A stretch of 64,000 nucleotides of DNA. It comes from SZAS-103 sp038216155 (GTDB lineage Bacteria > Pseudomonadota > Gammaproteobacteria > Xanthomonadales > Xanthomonadaceae). Below, in pieces: positions 9,249 through 16,641 of the stretch (the stretch's first letter is position 1; the number at the start of each line of letters is the position of its first letter). The position numbers and the translations under genes are program-made. The stretch spans positions 32,808 through 96,807 of the forward strand of contig JBBQQH010000002.1 in NCBI GenBank assembly GCA_038216155.1, in the 5' to 3' direction. A model generated the notes under the pieces. The model searched no databases. It was given only the letters and a program-made list of their open reading frames with translations, and had not been told where the DNA came from.

Positions 9249-10043
9249 TTAACGCGCAATCCCCAACACGCATCGCAGCTCCGCCTTCAGCGCAACCCCT
9301 TCGCCATGCAGATAAGCACGCTCCTCGCGCCACTGCGGCCAGCGTACTTCGACCGCGTTCCAGAACGTACGCGAATGGTTGCGATGCAGCAGATGACACA
9401 GCTCGTGCACCAGCACGTATTCAAATGCCGACGGTCGTCCCAGCACCAAGGCAAGATCGAGCGACAACGCATCGCGCGCGCTCAGCGATCCCCACAACGA
9501 TGACAGCGGACGAAAACGAACAGCCGATGGTGGACGCGGAAAAGTGTCGAGATATTTCGGCAACCAGCGCGCGACATCCGCACGCGCTTCGATCAGATAA
9601 AACTCGCGCAACGCGCGCTGCGCCGATGCAATACCAGCGCGCGCCGGCAACTGGATGACGACGGCATCGTCCTCGCGCGCCACGCGCACATAGCGACCTT
9701 CGCGCCATGTCAGCAGAATGCGCTCGCCGCGTAGAGAAATCGATTCGGTTTCCAACCCGAATGGCGCAAGATCGTGTGCTGACTTCCAGCGTGGAAGTTG
9801 TGCCGCAACCCAGTCGCGATGCGCAAGCAAGAATGCATCCGCCGCGCGCAGTGACGCCCGCATCGGCAACGTCAACCGCACCCCGCGCTCGCTCACCGAC
9901 AACTTGATACGCCGCGCCCGCGGATGCCGCACGCGCAGCACCGGAATCTCGGTGTCGTCGGCCAATCGCAAGGTGATCGATTCGCTGCACACGACGGACT
10001 GGACGCGCGACGGTGCGATCAAGCGGCGCAGGAAGGAAGTCAT
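9249..10043 (-). CDS. YgjP-like zinc metalloprotease (DUF45), intact copy
   Basis: A 264-residue protein of the YgjP/WLM-related family. The zinc-binding motif is HELCHLLHRNH with His213, Glu214, His217 and His223, near the expected C-terminal position. The start chosen is ATG 10043 (MTSFLRRLIAPSR) rather than the GTG two codons upstream. The function of the family is not settled. A truncated paralogue of its first ~124 residues is fused to an rdgC fragment at 13371-13960, so this gene was duplicated locally. Confidence 0.85.
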   Translation of the reverse strand: MTSFLRRLIAPSRVQSVVCSESITLRLADDTEIPVLRVRHPRARRIKLSVSERGVRLTLPMRASLRAADAFLLAHRDWVAAQLPRWKSAHDLAPFGLETESISLRGERILLTWREGRYVRVAREDDAVVIQLPARAGIASAQRALREFYLIEARADVARWLPKYLDTFPRPPSAVRFRPLSSLWGSLSARDALSLDLALVLGRPSAFEYVLVHELCHLLHRNHSRTFWNAVEVRWPQWREERAYLHGEGVALKAELRCVLGIAR

Positions 10044-10145
10044 TGGCACAGCATGCTGAAGCGAAACTTGCTGTCAAGCGCGTTTGCGTCAGTTTATACA
10101 GGAGCGTGCCAATGGTTGGTTTGGCTGGACAATTCCGCTACTAGC
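10041..10145. repeat. ygjP upstream segment, copy A of a local duplication
   Basis: The 100 bases upstream of the intact ygjP recur at 14468-14575 with long matching runs, for example CATGCTGA, TTGCTGTCAA, TTTGCGTCA, GCGTGCCAA and TTTGGTATGGCTGG versus GTTGGTTTGGCTGG. By eye the copies are roughly three-quarters identical. A shorter relic (CGCACAGCATGAA, GCTGTCAAG) follows the broken ygjP at 13961-14000. No gene is visible from 10044 to 10290. Confidence 0.6.
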
Positions 10146-10290
10146 TACCGCCGCCTTGTGCCAGAAGCGGACATTCGCCAATGGATCACGACCCAAGTGT
10201 CAGGAAGAACGTGATCTGGCAAGCCAGAGCCTTTCAAAAGCACTGTTTACGACTCGCTGGAAATTCTCATTTGCGACGCTCCATTCCACA

Positions 10291-11385
10291 TCAGGCAGAA
10301 CCATTCGCGAGGATTGGGGTCCGCTGCGGCTCCGTCGGGAACATATGCCGGAGCAGCCGACCGAGCACACCGCCGTACTGCTTCCAAAATCCGCCGGTGT
10401 TGTAGTGCACGCCGTAGCGTGCGCAGATCTCGCGCACGCGCGGGGCGATCTCCGAATAGCGCGTCGCCGGCATGTCGGGAAACAGGTGATGCTCTATCTG
10501 GTGGCTGAGCTGTCCGCTGAGCAGGTGGAAGAGGCGACTGCCCTCGAGATTGCCCGATCCCTGGATCTGGCGCAGGTACCATTGGCCGCGAGTTTCGTCG
10601 ATGACTTCAAGGGTACTGTAGGTGTGCACGTCCTCGGTGAAGTGCCCGCAGAAGATGATCGCATTCGTCCATAGGTTGCGGATCAGGTTGGCGACCAAGT
10701 TACCCAGTAGCACGCGCGGCCACTGCCAGAATGCGAGCGCGGGAAACAGCACGTAGTCCTTGAACAACTGCAGGCCCGCCTTGCGCAGGAACGGGCGCAT
10801 GCGTTCGCGGAATTCGCCCTTTTGCATGCGTCCCTTCACGAAACGCCCGATCTTGATGTCGTGGACGGCAACGCCCCACTGGAAATTCATCGCCAACAAC
10901 AGGAACCACAGCGGTTGCAGCAGGTTGGCTTTGTTCCAGCGCTGCTGCTCGCTCAGGCGCAGCATGCCGTAGCCAAAGTCGTGGTCCTTGCCGATGATGT
11001 TGGTATGGTTGTGGTGCTCGACGTTGTGCGAATTCCTCCAATGATCGCCGTCGCAGACGATGTCCCACTCGTAGGTCTGCGAGTTCAAGGAGGGGTCGTT
11101 CATCCAGTCGTACTGGCCGTGCATCACGTTGTGCCCGACTTCCATGTTCTCGATGATCTTGGCGAGCGCCAGGCCGATCACGCCGCCGATCCAGCTGATC
11201 GGGCCGAAGCCGAACATCAGCATCGAGCGACCGCCAATGGCGAGCCCTTGCACGATGTGGCGCATGCGATGGATGTGACGGGCGTCGCGCTCGCCGACGT
11301 CGACCATGACTTTGGAGCGCAGCGCATCGAGCTCTGCGGCGAAGCGGGCGGCGGTATCGATATCCATGCGGGTCTTGCTGGCCAT
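10291..11385 (-). CDS. Membrane fatty-acid desaturase
   Basis: A 364-residue di-iron desaturase with the three histidine boxes HNVMH (85-89), HNVEHHNH (120-127) and HQIEHH near residue 300, and hydrophobic segments between them. It introduces a double bond into membrane fatty acyl chains. The reductase gene lies 16 bases upstream on the same strand, forming a two-gene unit that matches the DesB-DesC pair of Pseudomonas. The palindrome at 12520-12537 and the divergent TetR regulator indicate control by acyl-chain composition (inference from the DesT system). Confidence 0.9.
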   Translation of the reverse strand: MASKTRMDIDTAARFAAELDALRSKVMVDVGERDARHIHRMRHIVQGLAIGGRSMLMFGFGPISWIGGVIGLALAKIIENMEVGHNVMHGQYDWMNDPSLNSQTYEWDIVCDGDHWRNSHNVEHHNHTNIIGKDHDFGYGMLRLSEQQRWNKANLLQPLWFLLLAMNFQWGVAVHDIKIGRFVKGRMQKGEFRERMRPFLRKAGLQLFKDYVLFPALAFWQWPRVLLGNLVANLIRNLWTNAIIFCGHFTEDVHTYSTLEVIDETRGQWYLRQIQGSGNLEGSRLFHLLSGQLSHQIEHHLFPDMPATRYSEIAPRVREICARYGVHYNTGGFWKQYGGVLGRLLRHMFPTEPQRTPILANGSA

Positions 11386-11401
11386 GCAGGGTTCCTTGGA
11401 G

Positions 11402-12499
11402 TCAGAGCGCGAGTTCGACAGCGCTTTGCGGAGTGGAGATGCAGAGTTGGATCAGCTCTTCGCCGGGACCGGAGACCTGGCCGGTCAACAGGTTGGTCAC
11501 AGTGCCGCTGCGCTTGCGGCACTGGCAGGTGCGACAGATGCCGCGCCGGCAACCGAAGCGCGGCGAAAGACCCGCCGCTTCCGCGCCATCAAGCAGGCTC
11601 TGGCCGGCATTTACAGTGAACGATCGTTCGGAATTTTCAAACGCCACCGCATGCACCATCGCGTCGTGATCGATCGGTGCCGCGCGGCGGCCGAAGCTTT
11701 CGTTCTGCAGATGTTCGCCCAGACCGGCGTCCGCATAGATCGACTCGACGACGCGCATGAATCCGTCCGGGCCACACAACAAGGTCTCGCGTCCGGCCCA
11801 GTCGGGTACCAGTCGTGCATACGCCTGCGCGTCCATCCGACCCTCGCTTACGCTGGCATGTGTCACAACGCGCAGCCCGGGCAAGCGAGCAGCCAGCGCG
11901 CGCAACTCGTCGGCGAAGATCAGGTCGGTGGGCGACCGGGTGCTTTGCAGCAGCACGACGTCGCGTGCGCAGCGCGCGTCGGCAAGACCGTGCAACAACG
12001 ACATCATCGGGGTTGCGCCGCTGCCGGCGCAGACCAGCAGCAGGCTTGCAGCGCTGTCACTCGGTGCAAACACGCCCTGCGCTTTGCCCAGCCGCACGAC
12101 CGCGCCTGCTGCGAGCGCATGCGCCGCAGTCGATACAGGGCCGTTGTCCTTGCGCTTGATCGTCAGCCGGATTATGCCGTCGCCGCGCGGCGCATTCGAA
12201 ATGCTGAAACAGCGCGCATGCCGCGCGCCGCCGATCTTGAGTTCCAGCAGCACATGCTGGCCCGAGCGAAAACCCTCAAAGTGCCGGTTGGGTTTGAGCC
12301 ACAGGCTCCGCACCCCGGGTGCTTCGTCCACGACTTCATGCACGCGCGCCAGCGTCTCGGACAACGACCACACCGGGTTGATCGCCGCAACGAGCGGATT
12401 CCAAATCTCTGGCCGATTGAACGGTGCCCACATCGGATGCCGCCAGGCCTGACGATGCCGGGCAGTGCTGCGGCTATGCTGGTGCTGCGAAGAGATCAT
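11402..12499 (-). CDS. Ferredoxin reductase with C-terminal [2Fe-2S] domain
   Basis: A 365-residue electron donor predicted to pass NAD(P)H electrons to the adjacent desaturase. It has an FAD-binding ferredoxin-reductase domain (RCFSISNAP), a nucleotide-binding domain (LVCAGSGATPMMSLL) and a C-terminal plant-type ferredoxin domain with the cysteine pattern CRRGICRTCQC and a later Cys near 350. ATG 12499 is used; ATG 12433 (MWAPFNRP) is a good alternative, because a TATAAG -10-like box on the minus strand next to the operator would leave a very short leader. Confidence 0.88.
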   Translation of the reverse strand: MISSQHQHSRSTARHRQAWRHPMWAPFNRPEIWNPLVAAINPVWSLSETLARVHEVVDEAPGVRSLWLKPNRHFEGFRSGQHVLLELKIGGARHARCFSISNAPRGDGIIRLTIKRKDNGPVSTAAHALAAGAVVRLGKAQGVFAPSDSAASLLLVCAGSGATPMMSLLHGLADARCARDVVLLQSTRSPTDLIFADELRALAARLPGLRVVTHASVSEGRMDAQAYARLVPDWAGRETLLCGPDGFMRVVESIYADAGLGEHLQNESFGRRAAPIDHDAMVHAVAFENSERSFTVNAGQSLLDGAEAAGLSPRFGCRRGICRTCQCRKRSGTVTNLLTGQVSGPGEELIQLCISTPQSAVELAL

Positions 12500-12519
12500 G
12501 GCGAAGCGTCTCGACTTAT

Positions 12520-12537
12520 AGTGAACATATGTTCACT
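12520..12537. promoter_or_regulatory. DesT/FabR-type operator, perfect 18-bp palindrome
   Basis: AGTGAACATATGTTCACT is its own reverse complement over all 18 bases and sits between the divergent reductase/desaturase operon and the TetR gene. It closely resembles the site known for Pseudomonas DesT (AGTGAAC...GTTnACT form). It overlaps a TATAAG -10-like box reading towards the reductase, so binding would block that promoter. Confidence 0.85.
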
Positions 12538-12575
12538 CACATTTGCTGAGTTTACACTCCAATTCCCAAGTACCG

Positions 12576-13301
12576 ATGACCACCTATACTTCGCGTCTGG
12601 TCCAGGAACGCGGATCCCTTCGCTGGAGAGCCCCCTTGCCATCGAACCAACGCGCGTCGACACGAACCCAGGCAGAAGCGCCAACCACGCGCGCCGAGCA
12701 AAAGGAGCGCACGCGCCTGCGCCTGGTCGAGGCCGCGCTGGTCCTAATCGGCCAGGGCCGGAGTTTTTCCTCGCTGAGCCTGCGCGAAATCACCCGGGAG
12801 GCCGGCATCGTGCCCGCTGCGTTCTATCGCCATTTCCGCGATCTCGATGAACTGGGGCTGGCGCTGGTCGAGATGGGCGGCGCCACCCTGCGACGATTAC
12901 TCCGGGAAGCGAGACGCGATGGCATTCCGCCGACCGACATGCTGCGCGGCTCGGTGCTGATCTACAAACGCTTTGTCGAGGAACGCAGCCTGGTGTTCCG
13001 CTTCATCGCCGGCGAGCGCGGTGGTGGGTCGCGGGTAATCCGCGACGCGATCCGCAGCGAGGAAAGCCACTTCGCCTCCGAAATGGTCCAGGACCTGCGC
13101 ACGCTGGGCACCTTGCCCGATCTTTCCACCGCCACGATGCAGATGATCTGCGGACTGGTGGTCACCACGATGCTTAACGCCGCCTCCGACATCCTCGATC
13201 TCCCCGAGCGCCAGCCCAAGCGCGAGAAGGAGCTTGTCGACAATTTCGTTTGGCAGTTACGCGTAGTGTTCCTGGGCGCGGCGCGCTGGCGCGAGCGCTG
13301 A
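12576..13301 (+). CDS. TetR regulator of the DesT/FabR family
   Basis: A 241-residue transcription factor. Its helix-turn-helix region (SFSSLSLREITREAGIVPAA, then FYRHF) is characteristic of FabR/DesT regulators, which sense acyl-CoA saturation. The chosen start is ATG 12576, although TTG 12543 and TTG 12636 are in frame and a shorter product would be closer to the family length. It is divergent from the desaturase operon across the 18-bp palindrome, which supports the assignment. Confidence 0.85.
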   Translation: MTTYTSRLVQERGSLRWRAPLPSNQRASTRTQAEAPTTRAEQKERTRLRLVEAALVLIGQGRSFSSLSLREITREAGIVPAAFYRHFRDLDELGLALVEMGGATLRRLLREARRDGIPPTDMLRGSVLIYKRFVEERSLVFRFIAGERGGGSRVIRDAIRSEESHFASEMVQDLRTLGTLPDLSTATMQMICGLVVTTMLNAASDILDLPERQPKREKELVDNFVWQLRVVFLGAARWRER

Positions 13302-13370
13302 ACAGGTCAATTTCGAGCGGCTTGTCGGATGCATTCGCCGCGACTGTCCACAATGGGTCGGGAGCGGACC

Positions 13371-13586
13371 TTAGAGCCGACTTATATATGAATCCGCAGC
13401 GCTCAGCTTAAACGCCTTCTCCAGCCGCACAAACAGCCGCTTCAATTCGCCGCTCATCAACGCAAAACGTGCATCGAGTTCGGCGTGCAGGAAATCGCGT
13501 TCGGTGTTTTCGAGTTGATCGACGGCGCCGCCGAGGAACTTGAGTTTGCGCACGATCAGGCCTTCGCCGAGCACAAAGCTCATGTG
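13371..13586 (-). pseudogene. 3' fragment of a second rdgC, fused to a ygjP fragment
   Basis: The sequence matches the last ~65 codons of intact rdgC (15230-16141) almost base for base, encoding MSFVLGEGLIVRKLKFLGG and the rest of the C-terminus through FKLSAADS. Similarity stops at 13586, exactly where ygjP-like sequence begins. The open frame can be read from an artificial start in the ygjP part, but the join is out of frame with ygjP. It is not expected to make a functional RdgC. Confidence 0.88.
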
Positions 13587-13960
13587 TCCTCGCGCAGGAC
13601 GTACACATAGCGCCACTCGCGCCATGACAGGGGAATGCGTTCTCCGCGCAGCGATTTGGAATCGCTCTCCGCTCAGAATGGCGCGAGATCGAGCGCGGAC
13701 TTCCAGCGTGGCAGCTGCGCCGCAACCCAGTCGCGATGCGCAAGCAAAAATGCATCCGCCGCGCGTAATGACGCGCGCATCGGCAACGTCAACCGCACCC
13801 CGCGCTCACTCACAGACACCTTGATCCGCCGCGCCCGAGGATGCCGCACGCGCAGCACTGGAACTTCGACGCCGTCGGCCAACCGCAATGCAATGGTTTC
13901 GCTTGCAGCGACCGGCTGGACGCGCGACGGTGCGATCAGGCGGCGCAGGAAAGAAGACAT
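13587..13960 (-). pseudogene. 5' fragment of a second ygjP-like gene, with internal stop
   Basis: Encodes MSSFLRRLIAPSRVQPV and about 95 residues very close to the intact YgjP at 9249-10043, then an in-frame TGA at 13673-13675 after DLAPF. Reading through, similarity continues (SLRGERIPLSWREWRYV) to the junction at 13586/13587. The zinc-binding C-terminus is missing. This is half of a chimeric pseudogene joined to an rdgC fragment on the same strand. Confidence 0.88.
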
Positions 13961-14047
13961 ACGCACAGCATGAAGTCGGAGCGCGGGCTGTCAAGCAGCT
14001 GCAGCACAGAGGCGATCTGGCACGCAAAGACCTTATTGGTAGCCCAG

Positions 14048-14377
14048 TCAAAGATACTGGAAACGCCGCCTTGCCTTGAACTTCACGACGTCCATTGCAC
14101 GACGGAAGTTTGGAAACAAAAATCCCCAGATGAACAGCAAGGCTACAGAAGCAACGACCGGCAACGCATTGAAAGAGTAAATCCACAACATCGCGAATGA
14201 CAGCCAAACGACGACCCAAAAAGTATATACGGCCAAGAATTTACGTTTGAAATTACGCCGGCTCAGCTTACGCAGATCATCTTCAACCGCAGACTTTGAC
14301 CAATAGCAAATCCCCATCGTCGCGAACATCGACAATACAAGGACAAGTGTTGCAACGATGAAAACGATGGCGATCAT
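14048..14377 (-). CDS. Small integral membrane protein, unknown
   Basis: A 109-residue protein with three likely membrane helices: AIVFIVATLVLVLSMFATMG, FWVVVWLSFAMLWIYS and VVASVALLFIWGFLF. A basic loop, LRKLSRRNFKRKF, lies between the first two. No family was recognised. G+C is lower than in flanking core genes, and it sits among duplicated ygjP/rdgC debris, so it is probably an accessory gene. The ribosome binding site is weak, leaving some doubt about expression. Confidence 0.5.
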   Translation of the reverse strand: MIAIVFIVATLVLVLSMFATMGICYWSKSAVEDDLRKLSRRNFKRKFLAVYTFWVVVWLSFAMLWIYSFNALPVVASVALLFIWGFLFPNFRRAMDVVKFKARRRFQYL

Positions 14378-14467
14378 GGTGGTCTACTGCGTCGAACCCA
14401 TTGCGCAAGGAGCAAGTCTACAGATGAACGCCAAAGCTAGGCAATCAACAAGCTGCGCGGGAAAGAT

Positions 14468-14575
14468 GACATGGGCAAATCATGCTGAGCGAAGGTTGCT
14501 GTCAATGGGCTTTGCGTCACTCCACCTCGAAGCGTGCCAACGTTTGGTATGGCTGGGCAAGGCGGCTGCGAACGA
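14468..14575. repeat. ygjP upstream segment, copy C of a local duplication
   Basis: Diverged copy of the region just upstream of intact ygjP (10041-10145), in the same orientation but with no ygjP coding sequence attached. Shared runs include CATGCTGA, TTGCTGTCAA, TTTGCGTCA and GCGTGCCAA. It marks a third rearrangement event in this 5-kb stretch. Confidence 0.6.
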
Positions 14576-14630
14576 TCGAGGCCTTCGTGCCGAAAACGGT
14601 CCTCGGAGAATGTAAGTGGATATAAGCGAT

Positions 14631-15122
14631 TCAACCGCCACATTGCCTTTGGTAGGCCGGCTGGCCGCGGTATGGAAGGGAGCAGACAGGACTCGCTTGG
14701 CCAAGGATTGCACATGACGATTTCGTTGAATTTCCAACTTCGGAATAAAGCTCCGCGAGAGTGGAATTGTTTCGTTCGTCGGAGACCACATCAGGCAGGT
14801 GGGCTTCTCGTCTTTGTATCAGAGCGTATAGGAGCAGCGTCTTTCCTGATGGGCCGCTGTAGCCCTTGGTCCGCTCTCTCTGAAAGTCGTATTTTGCCAA
14901 ATAAAAGACCCGATCATTCCAATATTGTTGCCAATACTCCGGTGAGTACGGCTTGGTCATCCAACCATTCGGGAGAAGCTTTTCGGTTTCAGCCACTACG
15001 CTGCTATCTATCCCACAGATTAATTCACCACCCATCCAGCGATTTTGCGCTCGCTCGTTAATTGCCGCGACGCACCCAGTCAAACAGAGAACTAGCAGCA
15101 AAACTTCAATCGTTCGCCTCAT
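14631..15122 (-). CDS. Putative lipoprotein, unknown
   Basis: A 163-residue protein with a short signal peptide and a lipobox LTGC giving lipidated Cys17 (MRRTIEVLLLVLCLTGC). The mature part is hydrophilic, has four further cysteines, and contains the aromatic stretch YSPEYWQQYWNDRVFYLAKY. No family was recognised. Lower G+C than its neighbours and placement between duplication fragments suggest an acquired gene. Confidence 0.6.
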   Translation of the reverse strand: MRRTIEVLLLVLCLTGCVAAINERAQNRWMGGELICGIDSSVVAETEKLLPNGWMTKPYSPEYWQQYWNDRVFYLAKYDFQRERTKGYSGPSGKTLLLYALIQRREAHLPDVVSDERNNSTLAELYSEVGNSTKSSCAILGQASPVCSLPYRGQPAYQRQCGG

Positions 15123-15229
15123 TGGTGCCCTATGAAGTGAGTCCCGGAAATTGGCGTGCGCAACGGGCAGCTTATCTCGTTCTTACGAGTGGACGCCTTA
15201 GCTCGGAAGTGGACTACCAAGCCGACTGC

Positions 15230-16141
15230 TCACGAGTCCGCAGCACTGAGCTTGAACGCCTTCTCCAGCCGCACAAACAACCGCTTCAATTCCCCCGACA
15301 TCAACGCAAAACGTGCATCGAGTTCGGCGTGCAGGGAATCGCGTTCGGTGTTTTCGAGTTGATCGACGGCGCCGCCGAGGAATTTGAGTTTGCGCACGAT
15401 CAGGTCTTCGCCGAGCACGAAGCTCATGTGATCGTCGAAGCTCAGCGCCAGGCGCGTGCATTGCTTGCCGGATTCGAGGTGCTTCGCGATTTCCTCGCCG
15501 TCGAGCTCCTGGCGCTGGCACTTCACCACCGCGCCGCGATCCATCGCGTCGCGCAGCTCGCATTCATCGCCGACAGCGAGATCCTTGGGCAATTTTTCGC
15601 CGGCAATCCATTCGGTCAGCACGCCGCGCGGGCTGCTTTGTGGGTTAAGAGGCAGTGCCGGAAAACTGCCAAGTGCACGCCGCACTTCCGACACGACCGC
15701 TTCGGCGGCTTTGCGCGATGAGGTGTCGACGGCGATGAAGCCGTGTTGCAGATCCAGATAGGCATCGGTGCGTTGCGGGCGCACGAACGCGCGTGGCAGC
15801 AGTTCGTGAATGATGTCGTCCTTGAGCCGCTTGCGCGCACGACCGCCGAGCTTGCGCGCCTCGTCGCGCTCGATCGCTTCGATCTTCTTGCCGACTTCCT
15901 CGTTGACGACTGCGGCGGGCAGCAAACGATCCTCGCCGCCGACCGTTAACCACACACAGTCGCTTACGCGATGCGACAGCGCCGGTTGATCGCGCCCGAA
16001 CGGCGAGACAAATCCGCGCGAGAACAATTCCAACGGACCGACCGGCTTGAGCGCGGCATCGGCGAGCAACGCGTCGGGTTCGGCAAGCGTGCTCGCAAGC
16101 GAGATCGGGAAACGGAAAAAAGTCAGGTTTCGGAAGAACAT
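15230..16141 (-). CDS. rdgC: Recombination-associated protein RdgC
   Basis: Ring-shaped nucleoid protein that binds double-stranded DNA and restrains RecA-dependent recombination. The 303-residue product has the family N-terminus MFFRNLTFFRFP and the conserved C-terminal region IVRKLKFLGGAVDQLENTERD. ATG 16141 was chosen over the in-frame ATG 16162 because homology begins there. Its last ~65 codons are duplicated in the chimera at 13371-13586. Confidence 0.94.
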   Translation of the reverse strand: MFFRNLTFFRFPISLASTLAEPDALLADAALKPVGPLELFSRGFVSPFGRDQPALSHRVSDCVWLTVGGEDRLLPAAVVNEEVGKKIEAIERDEARKLGGRARKRLKDDIIHELLPRAFVRPQRTDAYLDLQHGFIAVDTSSRKAAEAVVSEVRRALGSFPALPLNPQSSPRGVLTEWIAGEKLPKDLAVGDECELRDAMDRGAVVKCQRQELDGEEIAKHLESGKQCTRLALSFDDHMSFVLGEDLIVRKLKFLGGAVDQLENTERDSLHAELDARFALMSGELKRLFVRLEKAFKLSAADS

Positions 16142-16341
16142 CAAGACTCCAATGGATGGCAACGCGGGCGCAGCGACGGTGCGTGCCGTCGCTACGCGGA
16201 AGCCGCGTGTTTGTCAGGGAATGCAGAGGTTGATGGCCGGCAACAGGGTGCGGCCATGGCGTCAGTTTACCTGTGTCGCCGCGCGTCCGGCGCGTGTAAG
16301 CTGGACGTTCGCACGCGCAATCGCCGTGCCGGCATGACGCA

Positions 16342-16548
16342 ATGGACTCCAGGGATCCGGCCCAACTCATGCATCAACTGACCCAGTTGCGGATCGAACA
16401 CCGCGACCTCGACGCTGCGATCGATCGGCTGGCCGCCGACATCCAGGCCGACGAACTGGCGATCAAGCGCCTGAAGAAGCGCAAGTTGTTGATCAAGGAT
16501 TCGATTTCGCGACTGGAAAGCCGGCTGATTCCCGACCTGGACGCCTGA
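16342..16548 (+). CDS. DUF465/YdcH-family small helical protein
   Basis: A 68-residue (or 59-residue, from ATG 16369) charged protein predicted to form a helical hairpin. The ending IKRLKKRKLLIKDSISRLE is typical of the YdcH/DUF465 family, whose members are abundant small cytoplasmic proteins of unknown role. It converges with plsB. The longer start is shown, but family proteins often begin near the second ATG. Confidence 0.75.
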   Translation: MDSRDPAQLMHQLTQLRIEHRDLDAAIDRLAADIQADELAIKRLKKRKLLIKDSISRLESRLIPDLDA

Positions 16549-16567
16549 ATTCGTCCAAACGACTCGC

Positions 16568-16623
16568 GTAGCGTCCGTTGTGCGCACGTCGTAGAAGGCG
16601 ATCGTGCGCATAGCGCACGCTAC
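16568..16623. repeat. Inverted repeat between convergent genes
   Basis: Left arm 16568-16586 (GTAGCGTCCGTTGTGCGCA) pairs with right arm 16605-16623 (TGCGCATAGCGCACGCTAC) with 16 of 19 positions complementary. It can fold as a hairpin between the convergent DUF465 gene and plsB. It may act as a transcript end, although no T-run follows. A related word occurs at 16175-16205. Confidence 0.5.
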
Positions 16624-16641
16624 ATCGGAACCCTGGCAACC

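Noticed and set aside
11306..12850. 514-codon plus-strand frame
   Set aside because: Runs antisense through the reductase gene and into the regulator promoter; no recognisable domain.
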